From an uncultured Bacteroidales bacterium (GTDB taxonomy: Bacteria > Bacteroidota > Bacteroidia > Bacteroidales > F082): 64,000 nucleotides of DNA. A program made the translations under genes and the position numbers. Location: assembly GCA_947304185.1 (NCBI GenBank), contig CAMZAM010000006.1, positions 25,095 to 89,094 on the forward strand, given 5' to 3'. The notes under the pieces are model-generated. The model worked only from the letters and a program-made list of their open reading frames with translations, had not been told where the DNA came from and ran no database searches. This document shows positions 16,694 to 24,208 of this stretch, in pieces (positions within the stretch are counted from its first letter, which is position 1; the number at the start of each line of letters is the position of its first letter).

Positions 16694-18427
16694 TTAGAAT
16701 GATGTTGTAATTGTTAATGAAACTCCGCTTGATGCCGGCACTTCTCTGCAGACGCCGCCAACGCATACGAGACCTTGGCTCTGACGGCCGCCACTCAGCG
16801 CTATACGTGTCTGATCCTTAATAAATCCTACCGATCCGGTGAAGTAATGGTCGCGATTGTCGGCTATAGGGTTACCATAGTTGTATTTGTCGGCAACGCT
16901 AACGAACCACTTCGGAGCGATGGTGTATTCAAGCAAAAACGCCATCCAGTTGCCGCGTTTCACGTAGTATTCCTCGTAAAGCGGGTCGATTTCCTGATTC
17001 TTGCCAACGTTGTCCCACATATGCTGTAACTCCAAGCGTAAGCTGTGTTTTCTGTTGATTTTGTATATCGCCTCACCGAATGCGAAATGTGCCTTCACCG
17101 CCTCAGCACCCGGGTGTCCTTCGATGGTCTCCATGTCGTAATAGAGGTTGATATACATCAAGGTGAGATGCCATTTTGCGCTTATTTTCTTCTCGATTTC
17201 GAAGTTGAAATCGCGGTAGAACATCTTGTCGCCGATGGCGAAGAACGGTGATTCGTAGCCTTTCGTTCCCATCATATTCAGCGTGTTGACGCCGTCGAAC
17301 ATGACAGAGTCGCGTTTGATGTCGTTGACCTGGCTATAGTTGAATGCCAGCTTTGTGCCGTATTTTCCGCCAAGAGCGGTCTTCTTCGGGATGGTGTAGT
17401 TCACTTGGAACTGCACGCCCATCTCACCGAGAGGCTGTGTGGCGTAGGCAAACATCGACGGCAGGCAGTGTGTGTGCGTGTAGTTGATAGGAGGGATGAA
17501 GCCGATATCGAGGTCGTTCTGCCATGCGGTTCTCATCGACTTGAAGCTCATGTTGTCGACACGTTTCGCCTGCAGCACGATGCCGAGACCTTTCTGTGAA
17601 TACGACAACGATGCCAGCACTTCCTGGCCATCGCGGTAAATCCAGTTGTTGAAAAACGACGGGTCGTTGATCTTACGTGCATACTCTGCCGAGAAACCGA
17701 AACGACCGTATCCGAGGTTCATCCTTCCGGCGTAGGCGCCTACATTCTGTGGCAGCTTGTAGACGCAGCCGTCAAATTCCATCGAAGGCTCGGCCTCGTA
17801 TTTGCTCACGAAGCTGGCTCCGAGTGAGGCTTTCAGCTTAGCGTCGTTCAACGCCTCGATGCTGCTGTTGATGTCCCATTCACCGTCGACACCGCGTACC
17901 AAGCCGCGTTCTTCTTCGTACGAGACCCAGTAATAACGCTGTTTTCCATAGATTCCCTTCAAGGTGACGCCGTTACACGGACGGAACACGGCACGTATGC
18001 CTCGCAATGAGTTGTCGAATCCGAGCGTCCACTCCTCGTAGGTCCTGAAAATCAATCCGTTGCCGAACTGGTCGTAGATGTCGCCCACGGTGATACCGAT
18101 GGTGCCGTTGTCGTACGTCGCGAAGAAGTTGGCGACGCCCATACCTTTCACCCTGGCGTCGAAGCCCGACATCGGGGTGGTCTGGTAAGCCTCGAAACGC
18201 ATGCCTGCGCTGAAGTCACCCAGCTGATACTGGAGCTTACCGAAGCCGTAAGCACCGAAACTCTCGCCGTTGATGTCTTCAGCACTAATGCCGATGCCGT
18301 TGTCTTCCCAATAATAGTTGCCGTCGATCTGGAAACTTCCGCTGACCTTCGACTTATTCAGGAAATCCTGTGCATAAATCGTGGTGGTGCAACAAATCGC
18401 AACAAGTATTAATAATGATTTCTTCAT
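16694..18427 (-). CDS. DUF6029 family outer-membrane beta-barrel-like protein
   Basis: About 577-578 residues from the MKKSLL start. The longer frame would translate an intergenic repeat as 'MVIGYRLLVIEN', so a start at one of the two adjacent ATGs (18430 or 18427) is preferred. A signal peptide ends near 'TTIYAQ'. The rest is aromatic- and glycine-rich alternating beta structure ('GAYGFGKLQYQLGDFSAGMRFEAYQ' region, 'TVGDIYDQFGNGLIFRTYEE') with a terminal 'SGVSLTITTSF' ending in Phe, as expected for an outer-membrane barrel. The family has no known function. It follows a TlpA-like thioredoxin gene and precedes an Omp28-like gene on the same strand. Confidence 0.82.
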   Translation of the reverse strand: MKKSLLILVAICCTTTIYAQDFLNKSKVSGSFQIDGNYYWEDNGIGISAEDINGESFGAYGFGKLQYQLGDFSAGMRFEAYQTTPMSGFDARVKGMGVANFFATYDNGTIGITVGDIYDQFGNGLIFRTYEEWTLGFDNSLRGIRAVFRPCNGVTLKGIYGKQRYYWVSYEEERGLVRGVDGEWDINSSIEALNDAKLKASLGASFVSKYEAEPSMEFDGCVYKLPQNVGAYAGRMNLGYGRFGFSAEYARKINDPSFFNNWIYRDGQEVLASLSYSQKGLGIVLQAKRVDNMSFKSMRTAWQNDLDIGFIPPINYTHTHCLPSMFAYATQPLGEMGVQFQVNYTIPKKTALGGKYGTKLAFNYSQVNDIKRDSVMFDGVNTLNMMGTKGYESPFFAIGDKMFYRDFNFEIEKKISAKWHLTLMYINLYYDMETIEGHPGAEAVKAHFAFGEAIYKINRKHSLRLELQHMWDNVGKNQEIDPLYEEYYVKRGNWMAFLLEYTIAPKWFVSVADKYNYGNPIADNRDHYFTGSVGFIKDQTRIALSGGRQSQGLVCVGGVCREVPASSGVSLTITTSF

Positions 18428-18436
18428 CATATTTTC

Positions 18437-18464
18437 AATAACCAATAACCTATAACCAATAACC
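18437..18464. repeat. Tandem TAACCAATAACC repeat
   Basis: Two direct copies of ATAACCAATAACC lie between the TlpA-like and DUF6029 genes. This AT-rich relative of the TTGGCTATTGG words at 13.2 kb explains the spurious N-terminal extension of the downstream frame. Confidence 0.65.
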
Positions 18465-18465
18465 A

Positions 18466-18960
18466 TTATTTGGCGATTTTAATAATCTCCTCATAGAGAT
18501 CCTCCTCGCCGCCGTCGAGATATCCGGTGTGCTGCCACACGATCTTGCCGTTGCCGTCAAAGAGGAAGGTGTGAGGCGGATTGCTGACGTTCATGGCGCG
18601 TGCCAGATCTTTGTTCACGTCGAGCAAAATCTCGAAAGGCCAGCCCTTGCCGTCGACAAAAGGCTTGATCTTGGCTGTCGAGCGGGCGTCGTCAATCGAC
18701 ACGGAGATGATCTTCACGCCGGTCTCCTCAACCCAGTCGTCGTAAACCTCAGTGAGGGCGTTGTGTTCCTTCACGCATGGACCGCACCATGTAGCCCAGA
18801 AGGTCATCACGAAAGGCTTGCCGCCGTTGTTGATCTCGCTGATGTTAACCGATTGACCGTCAAGGTTTTTCAGTGTGATGTTCGGCAAATCTGATTTGTT
18901 TTGGGCTGTCAGACCGAAAAACATGAAGCCGAAGAGTAAGAATGCTAATAATTTTTTCAT
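18466..18960 (-). CDS. TlpA-like periplasmic thioredoxin/redoxin
   Basis: A 164-residue protein with signal peptide (1-20, ending 'GLTAQ') and a thioredoxin fold. The redox site WCGPC is at residues 58-62 ('TFWATWCGPCVKEHN') and the cis-Pro region reads 'NPPHTFLF'. The start at MKKLLAF is chosen because it opens the signal peptide; the longer frame overlaps manA. TlpA/ResA-type proteins reduce or exchange disulphides in the periplasm. It is the first of a three-gene run with DUF6029 and the Omp28-like protein, which also has a CxxC, so a shared redox partner role is possible. Confidence 0.9.
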   Translation of the reverse strand: MKKLLAFLLFGFMFFGLTAQNKSDLPNITLKNLDGQSVNISEINNGGKPFVMTFWATWCGPCVKEHNALTEVYDDWVEETGVKIISVSIDDARSTAKIKPFVDGKGWPFEILLDVNKDLARAMNVSNPPHTFLFDGNGKIVWQHTGYLDGGEEDLYEEIIKIAK

Positions 18961-18973
18961 GGTATAAGCTTTT

Positions 18974-19963
18974 TTATGATTCAACGATATATGTCTCTAA
19001 TATTTTACAATGATTTAACGCTTTGATTTCCACTTTGTTAATGACATTTGGTATCAAGATGCATTCACCGATATTAACGATTTCTTCGCCGTTTTCGTAT
19101 TTCAGCGTGAAGCCGCCTTCGACACATGTCAGGATGACGAAGGAGTCTAGTTCGGAATAGTCTTTCGCCAAGATAGCATCCAGATCGATGTAATTTGTAG
19201 TGAAATATGGGCATTCCACCATCGGGACAGTGGCGTCTTTCTTTTCGCGCTCGTACTCGGTGCGGTAGCTGTCCTCATGCTTGTAGTTGAGCGTATACAG
19301 CGACTGCGGGATATGTAGCTCGCGGTACATGCCGTGCTGGTCGAGACGGTCCCAGTCGTACACGCGATAGGTAGTGTCACTGGTCTGCTGAATCTCAGCC
19401 ACCATGCAGCCCGGACCTAAGGCATGGATTCTCCTTGCCGGGATGAAGAACACGTCACCGTCGTTAACCTTTTCATAGTTAAGCACTTCCGAGATCTTCT
19501 TTTCGTAGATGAGCTTCTCGACCTCGTCTTTCGTTACCTCGCGGTTGAAACCTGAGACGAGTTCGGCGTCTTTATCGGCGTGCATCACATACCACATCTC
19601 GGTTTTACCGTTCTCGAGGCCTATCATCTGCGCAATCTCATCGTCGGGATGCACCTGCACCGACAGCCATGTCAGCGGGTCGATGACTTTGATGAGCAGC
19701 GGGAACGTCTCGCCGTATTTGTCGAAAACATTGTCGCCCACGAGGTCGCCCATAAAGGTTTCGACGAGGTCGTTGAGCTCATCGCCTTCGAAATTGCCGT
19801 TCGCCACCACGCTGTTCTGACCTTCCACACCCGACAGCAGCCACATCTCGCCACAGTTCATCAGCTTGCCGAAGTCCTTGTGCAGCAATGTCTTAACGTT
19901 CTGTCCGCCCCATATCTTCTCGAGATAAATAGGCTTAAACTTCAATGGATATAGCACGTTCAT
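18974..19963 (-). CDS. manA: Mannose-6-phosphate isomerase, class I
   Basis: About 329 residues. Interconverts mannose-6-P and fructose-6-P, feeding GDP-mannose and glycan synthesis. Zn-site motifs are readable: 'WLSVQVHPDDEIAQ', 'GKTEMWYVMHAD', 'FFIPARRIHALGPG'. It is close in size to the short Firmicutes/Bacteroidota form. Two ATG codons are possible (19978 and 19963). The promoter -7 box ends only 5 bases before the first, so the second, giving 'MNVLYPLKFKPIYLEKIWGG', is chosen; it leaves a short leader. The box overlaps the region driving the divergent amidohydrolase gene. Confidence 0.93.
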   Translation of the reverse strand: MNVLYPLKFKPIYLEKIWGGQNVKTLLHKDFGKLMNCGEMWLLSGVEGQNSVVANGNFEGDELNDLVETFMGDLVGDNVFDKYGETFPLLIKVIDPLTWLSVQVHPDDEIAQMIGLENGKTEMWYVMHADKDAELVSGFNREVTKDEVEKLIYEKKISEVLNYEKVNDGDVFFIPARRIHALGPGCMVAEIQQTSDTTYRVYDWDRLDQHGMYRELHIPQSLYTLNYKHEDSYRTEYEREKKDATVPMVECPYFTTNYIDLDAILAKDYSELDSFVILTCVEGGFTLKYENGEEIVNIGECILIPNVINKVEIKALNHCKILETYIVES

Positions 19964-19983
19964 TTTATTATCATTCAAAACTG

Positions 19984-19991
19984 CAAAGATA
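19984..19991 (-). promoter_or_regulatory. -7 box (TATCTTTG) for manA
   Basis: CAAAGATA on the plus strand. It lies 12 bases from the opposing -7 box at 20004, so the two divergent promoters share their upstream DNA and may compete. Confidence 0.65.
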
Positions 19992-20003
19992 CAAAAAATT
20001 TCT

Positions 20004-20011
20004 TAATTTTG
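20004..20011 (+). promoter_or_regulatory. -7 box (TAATTTTG) for the M20 amidohydrolase
   Basis: TAATTTTG 18 bases before the ATG at 20030. It also excludes the alternative TTG start at 20009, which lies inside the box. Confidence 0.65.
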
Positions 20012-20029
20012 CAGAATAAAATTTTGAAA

Positions 20030-21136
20030 ATGCAAAACATCATAAATCTTCGTCATCTGCTTCACGAAAACGCCGAGCTTTCGGGCAAGGAGGTGAAGAC
20101 CAATGCCATTTTAAACGATTTTCTTGAAAAGTTGAATCCCGATGTGCATATTCGTAACATCGGAGGCCAAGGAATTGCTGTGGTTTTTAAAGGGAAGAAC
20201 CCTGGGAAACGTATCTTGGTTAGAGGCGACATTGACGCTCTGAACATACCTGAAGGCGACCGTCATTGTTCACATCGCTGCGGTCACGACGGACATGCTT
20301 CGATTTTGGCAGGATTGGCTCAACGTATGAGCGAAAAACGTCCTGAAAACGGCGAGATAGTGCTGCTTTTTCAGCCTGCCGAGGAGACTGGACAAGGTGC
20401 CAAGGCCGTCATTGCTGACCCTCAGTTTGAGCAGATAAAACCCGATATGGCGTTTGCCTTGCACAACATCCCGGGCTATGCGAAAAACAAGATTTTGCTT
20501 AGAAAAGGATGTTTCGCCGCGGGTTCGTTGGGACTAAAACTCATCTTCGATGGTGTCACTGCGCATGCCTCACAGCCTGAGACTGGTCATAGTCCGCAGC
20601 ATGTGCTGTCGGCGTTGATAGACATCTTCGGAAAGAAAGCCGAGATGCTTCGCGATGAGAAGCCGCTCACTATGATGACGATGACACATGCTGTTTTGGG
20701 TGAGGAGACCTTCGGCGTGGCACCTGCTCATGCCGAGATCTGGCTGACGTTGAGGTCGTACGACAACGAGAAGTTGCAGCATCTCACAGCCGATGTGGTG
20801 CAGCTCTGCGCCATGGTCGCCGAGAAACAGAACTTCGACTTTGGGAGCAGCATCCATGAGGCGTTTTCAGCTACCATGAATAGCGACGAGGCGGTGCTCG
20901 CAGTAGAAGAAGCCGCTAAGTCGTTAAGTCTTGACTGTCAATATCTTGACGAGCCGTTCCGCTGGTCGGAAGACTTCGGCCGCTTTGCCGATGTGTGCCC
21001 GATCTGTCTGTTCGGACTGGGCTGTGGCGAGGAGCATCTGCCGCTGCATAACCCGGAATACATTTTCGAGGATGAGATTATTGAAACAGGAATAAATATG
21101 TTTAATAATGTGTTGAAATGTGTAGCCTTCGGCTAA
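20030..21136 (+). CDS. M20-family amidohydrolase (peptidase M20D-like)
   Basis: A 368-residue cytosolic metallo-hydrolase of the N-acyl-L-amino-acid amidohydrolase/carboxypeptidase group. Metal ligands are in 'HRCGHDGHASILAG' and 'QPAEETGQGAKAVI'; the start of the catalytic domain reads 'RHLLHENAELSGKE', where most relatives have HxxPELS. The small dimerisation domain is about residues 170-290. The substrate cannot be told: acyl-amino acids, indole-acetyl conjugates and diaminopimelate derivatives are all possible. The ATG at 20030 is chosen because the upstream TTG falls in the promoter. The ending 'FRWSEDFGRF' is normal for the family. Confidence 0.88.
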   Translation: MQNIINLRHLLHENAELSGKEVKTNAILNDFLEKLNPDVHIRNIGGQGIAVVFKGKNPGKRILVRGDIDALNIPEGDRHCSHRCGHDGHASILAGLAQRMSEKRPENGEIVLLFQPAEETGQGAKAVIADPQFEQIKPDMAFALHNIPGYAKNKILLRKGCFAAGSLGLKLIFDGVTAHASQPETGHSPQHVLSALIDIFGKKAEMLRDEKPLTMMTMTHAVLGEETFGVAPAHAEIWLTLRSYDNEKLQHLTADVVQLCAMVAEKQNFDFGSSIHEAFSATMNSDEAVLAVEEAAKSLSLDCQYLDEPFRWSEDFGRFADVCPICLFGLGCGEEHLPLHNPEYIFEDEIIETGINMFNNVLKCVAFG

Positions 21137-21229
21137 ATGTGGGCCTTCGGCCAATGTGCGCGAAGCGGACCACATTCTGCAAAGCAGCACATTTTTCACA
21201 TTCTACGAAGTAGCAAATTATTTTTTTTG

Positions 21230-21237
21230 TATCTTTG
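21230..21237 (+). promoter_or_regulatory. -7 box (TATCTTTG) for the LOG-family gene
   Basis: TATCTTTG ends 12 bases before the ATG at 21250, preceded by a T-rich tract; it rules out the TTG frame start at 21235. Confidence 0.65.
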
Positions 21238-21249
21238 CAAAAATTTGAC

Positions 21250-21849
21250 ATGAAAAATATCTGTGTTTTCTGCGGAAGCAGCATGGGCTTTGACAAACGC
21301 TACGAGGAAGCTGCGGCGCGTCTTGGCGATGTCCTTGCCGACAACGGCTGCACCTTATACTATGGTGGCGGAAGCGTCGGCCTCATGAATGTGATAGCGA
21401 ACCGTATGCTGTCGAGAGGCTGCGAGGTGGTAGGCGTGATGCCTGATTTTTTACTCGCCCATGAGATTGGGCACGACAGCATCACTAAGATGATCCCTAC
21501 CAAGACCATGGCTGAGCGCAAGGAGATACTGATTCATGAGGCCGACGCGTTCATCGCCATGCCAGGAGGCTTCGGCACCCTTGACGAGTTCTCAGAAGTC
21601 GTTGTCGCTGACCAACTTAGACTTATTGAGAAGCCTATTGCACTGTATAACACCCTCGGCTATTACGACGACCTTGTACGGTGGATTGATAGGGGAGTGA
21701 AAGACGGCTTCATCCGCGGAGATCATTATAAAAATGTGATTGTCACCGACGACCCGAAGGAATTGTTCGAAAAAATGAGCAATTATCAGGCGGTGAAGAT
21801 CGAAAAATGGATTCACGATATTGTTGACGAGAAAAAGTGTAGAGTTTAA
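21250..21849 (+). CDS. LOG-family (TIGR00730) nucleotide phosphoribohydrolase
   Basis: A 199-residue Rossmann-fold protein. The family motif PGGxGTxxE is present as 'MPGGFGTLDEFSE', with the upstream 'YGGGSVGLM' and 'TMAERK' also conserved. Members cleave the N-glycosidic bond of nucleoside 5'-monophosphates, releasing the base; in plants and some bacteria this activates cytokinins, elsewhere it is thought to serve nucleotide salvage or clean-up. It starts at the ATG just after the promoter box. It precedes a nucleotide kinase/deaminase fusion on the same strand (67-base gap), a suggestive nucleotide-metabolism neighbour. Confidence 0.9.
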   Translation: MKNICVFCGSSMGFDKRYEEAAARLGDVLADNGCTLYYGGGSVGLMNVIANRMLSRGCEVVGVMPDFLLAHEIGHDSITKMIPTKTMAERKEILIHEADAFIAMPGGFGTLDEFSEVVVADQLRLIEKPIALYNTLGYYDDLVRWIDRGVKDGFIRGDHYKNVIVTDDPKELFEKMSNYQAVKIEKWIHDIVDEKKCRV

Positions 21850-21905
21850 AGTTTAAAGTGTAAAGTCAGTTATAAAGTTTATAGTTTAGAGTTTTAAGTG
21901 GAATA
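21846..21905. repeat. Degenerate GTTTAAAGTTTAAAG tandem repeats
   Basis: The gap between the LOG gene and the kinase-deaminase gene is a run of 7-9-base words (AGTTTAAAG, AGTGTAAAG, AGTTTATAG, AGTTTTAAG). Similar words fill gaps at 415-490 and 48599-48650. Confidence 0.6.
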
Positions 21906-21916
21906 AATCTCAAGAT

Positions 21917-22954
21917 ATGAATATTATAGGAATCACAGGAACTTTAGGAGCCGGAAAGGGCACTATCGTTGATTATCTGGTGCAGAAAAAAGGCTACGTC
22001 CACTATTCAGTGCGCGCGTTTTTGTCGGAAGAGGTGAAACGCCGCGGTCTCGAGGTCAACCGTGACACTCTGACGTCGGTGGCTAACGATCTGAGGGCTA
22101 ACAACAGTCCGAGTTACATCGCTGAGCAACTCTACGACCGCGCCTACAACAACGGTAAGGACGCTGTCATCGAGAGCATCCGCACCCCAGGAGAGATCGC
22201 TGCTTTGCGTTCAAAGGGTAACTTCCATCTCTTCGCTGTCGACGCCGACCGTAAGGTGCGCTATGAGCGTATCACAGAGCGTAAGTCGGAGACCGACTCG
22301 GTGAGTTACGAGACGTTCGTGTCAAACGAAGAGCGTGAGATGACTAACGCTGACCCTAACAAACAGAACCTCGGCGAGTGCATCCACCAGGCTGACTATG
22401 TGTTCCAAAACAATGGCACCATCGAAGACCTTCACAAAAGAGTGGAAGAGGTACTGCAAGAGATTGAAAGTCAGAAGTATAAACGTCCGTCGTGGGACGA
22501 ATATTTTATGAATTTGGCCGACACTGTGGCTGAGCGCGCCACCTGCGACCGTGGCCGTAGCGGCTGTGTCATCGTGAAGGACCGTCAGATCCTCGTGACA
22601 GGCTACGTGGGCTCGCCACGCGGACTCCCGCACTGCGACGAGGTGGGGCACTTGTTCCGTAAGATGATCCATGCCGACGGCCGTATCACCGAGCACTGCG
22701 TGAGGACTGTGCATGCTGAGCAAAACGCCATCGCACAGGCGGCAAGAAGAGGCATTGCACTCGAAGGCAGCACCTTGTATTGCAGGATGACCCCATGCCG
22801 CACATGCGCCATGCTCATCATCAACTGCGGCATCGTTCGCGTAGTGTGCCAACGTAAATATCACGATGGCGCTGAGTCGGAAGAGATGTTCCGTCAGGCA
22901 GGAATCAAGCTGGAATACGTGTATGACGAGGTTCAGACGTACGAAAGACAATGA
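21917..22954 (+). CDS. Fusion of P-loop nucleotide kinase-like domain and dCMP deaminase
   Basis: A 345-residue protein with two parts. Residues 1-185 are an NMP-kinase-like P-loop domain: Walker A 'GITGTLGAGKGTIVDYL', the arginine-rich 'RKVRYERITERKSE' lid-like segment, and a normal end 'YVFQNNGTIEDLHKRVEE'. Residues 195-345 are a zinc deoxycytidylate deaminase: 'CDRGRSGCVIVKDRQIL', 'GYVGSPRGLPHC', Zn motif HAE in 'TVHAEQNAIAQAARRG', and 'TPCRTCAMLIINCGI'. dCMP deaminases make dUMP for dTTP synthesis and are usually single-domain in bacteria. A kinase-plus-deaminase order is also known in yeast Dcd1 and in the anti-phage deaminase AvcD. No promoter box was found; it may be read through from the LOG gene. 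Confidence 0.88.
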   Translation: MNIIGITGTLGAGKGTIVDYLVQKKGYVHYSVRAFLSEEVKRRGLEVNRDTLTSVANDLRANNSPSYIAEQLYDRAYNNGKDAVIESIRTPGEIAALRSKGNFHLFAVDADRKVRYERITERKSETDSVSYETFVSNEEREMTNADPNKQNLGECIHQADYVFQNNGTIEDLHKRVEEVLQEIESQKYKRPSWDEYFMNLADTVAERATCDRGRSGCVIVKDRQILVTGYVGSPRGLPHCDEVGHLFRKMIHADGRITEHCVRTVHAEQNAIAQAARRGIALEGSTLYCRMTPCRTCAMLIINCGIVRVVCQRKYHDGAESEEMFRQAGIKLEYVYDEVQTYERQ

Positions 22955-22965
22955 TCATCCGACCC

Positions 22966-23079
22966 GTCATTTCGACTGAAGCGAAGCGGAATGGAGAAAT
23001 CTCAATCAAATGGAGGAGATTTATTCACCAGAGGCGAATGCTTTCGCAAGCTCAGGTCTCGACTTCGCTCGAAATGACG
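22966..23079. repeat. REP-like element copy 2, filling a convergent gap
   Basis: It begins CCGTCATTTCGACTGAAGCG and ends CTTCGCTCGAAATGACG, so the outer arms pair (CGTCATTTCGA with TCGAAATGACG). Inside is GGAGAAATCTC and a longer insert with CTTTCGCAAGCTCAGGTCTC, shared with copy 1. It spans almost the whole gap between the stops of the kinase-deaminase gene and pdxA and may act as a bidirectional terminator. Confidence 0.85.
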
Positions 23080-24093
23080 TCAGGAACGATTATGAAGGAT
23101 ATCGATTGCTAAATATATCGCGTGCCTCATCGCTTCGGGGTCCGCGATATTTTTATTTGCGATGTCGTAGCCTGTGCCGTGGGTCGTGGAGGTGCGCACC
23201 ACCGGTAATCCCGCGGTATAGCTGACGCCACCATCGACGGCGAGCACACGGAAAGGAATGAGTCCCTGGTCGTGATACATGCTCAGGATGCCGTCATATT
23301 TGCGCCAGGCGTCGGATCCGAAGAAGCCGTCAGCAGGGAACGGCCCGAAAGCCATGACACCTTGTTCCTTGGCGACTTCGATGGCTGGCTGTATGATGTC
23401 GCGTTCCTCTGTCCCCATGATGTTGCCGTCGCCGGCATGCGGGTTGAGACCCAGCACAGCAATCTTAGGAGCCTCGATGCGGCAATCGTTTATCAAAGCT
23501 TTGTTTATAAGCATTAATTTCTTGGTAATCAGGTCTTTGTTGATAGCGCTTGGCACATCTTTTAATGGGATGTGGTTGGTGACAAAACCAATGCGCATCT
23601 GATGGTTGACGAGAAGCGTAATGTATTCATTATCAGGGAAAAATGATTTGATATAATCGGTCTGACCCTTGAATTTGAACTGTTCCGACTGCATGTTAGC
23701 TTTGTTGACCGGTGCCGTCACCAAGGCGTCGATAAGACCGTTGCGAAGGTCGTTGGTGGCGAGTTTCAATGCAGCGAACGACGCTTTTCCTGCAATAGTA
23801 GTGGAGAATCCTGGCTCCACCTTCAACTCCTCGTCGGTATGGTTGATGATGTTGATACGCTTCGGCTGAGCCTGCGAGGCATCGCGAATCACGGTGTACG
23901 ACATCTCCTCCATGCCGAAATTTTTCTTGTAATAAGAGAAAACTTTCGACTGCCCGTAGACTATCGGTATGAATGCGTCGAGGATGCGGGTGTCGGATAA
24001 AACTTTGAGTATCACCTCATAACCAATTCCGTTGATGTCACCTTGGGTGATACCTATTTTCGGAAGATTTAATGTCTTAAATTGTGGAGTCAT
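23080..24093 (-). CDS. pdxA: 4-hydroxythreonine-4-phosphate dehydrogenase
   Basis: A 337-residue cytosolic NAD-dependent enzyme of the DXP-dependent pyridoxal-phosphate pathway. Recognisable segments: 'GITQGDINGIGYEVILK' at the N-terminus, 'TAPVNKANM', 'GLNPHAGDGNIMGTEE', 'FGPFPADGFF' and 'YHDQGLIPFRVLA' with metal-binding His. It is typical in length. A promoter box lies 25 bases upstream, and the gene faces the kinase-deaminase across a REP-like element. Confidence 0.95.
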   Translation of the reverse strand: MTPQFKTLNLPKIGITQGDINGIGYEVILKVLSDTRILDAFIPIVYGQSKVFSYYKKNFGMEEMSYTVIRDASQAQPKRINIINHTDEELKVEPGFSTTIAGKASFAALKLATNDLRNGLIDALVTAPVNKANMQSEQFKFKGQTDYIKSFFPDNEYITLLVNHQMRIGFVTNHIPLKDVPSAINKDLITKKLMLINKALINDCRIEAPKIAVLGLNPHAGDGNIMGTEERDIIQPAIEVAKEQGVMAFGPFPADGFFGSDAWRKYDGILSMYHDQGLIPFRVLAVDGGVSYTAGLPVVRTSTTHGTGYDIANKNIADPEAMRHAIYLAIDILHNRS

Positions 24094-24117
24094 AATGTGG
24101 CGCTAGAATTGAAAGTT

Positions 24118-24125
24118 CAAAATTA
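24118..24125 (-). promoter_or_regulatory. -7 box (TAATTTTG) for pdxA
   Basis: CAAAATTA on the plus strand, 24 bases upstream of the pdxA start codon. Confidence 0.6.
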
Positions 24126-24196
24126 CGAAATCGATTTCAAAAAAACAAATATTTTTTCAAAAAAATAATTATCAGTGATTTACGTTAAATTTTTAG

Positions 24197-24204
24197 TAAA
24201 TTTG
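24197..24204 (+). promoter_or_regulatory. -7 box (TAAATTTG) for murF-alr, implying a leaderless mRNA
   Basis: TAAATTTG ends only four bases before the ATG at 24209. With the usual spacing, transcription would begin at or next to the A of the start codon. Confidence 0.65.
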
Positions 24205-24208
24205 CGAT

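Noticed and set aside
21850..21916. AvcI-like inhibitory RNA before the kinase-deaminase gene
   Set aside because: Only 67 bases are available and they are low-complexity GTTTAAAG repeats shared with unrelated gaps; nothing supports a specific RNA.
22322..22951. 209-codon open frame antisense to the kinase-deaminase gene
   Set aside because: Shadow frame caused by codon bias; the sense frame has intact kinase and deaminase motifs.
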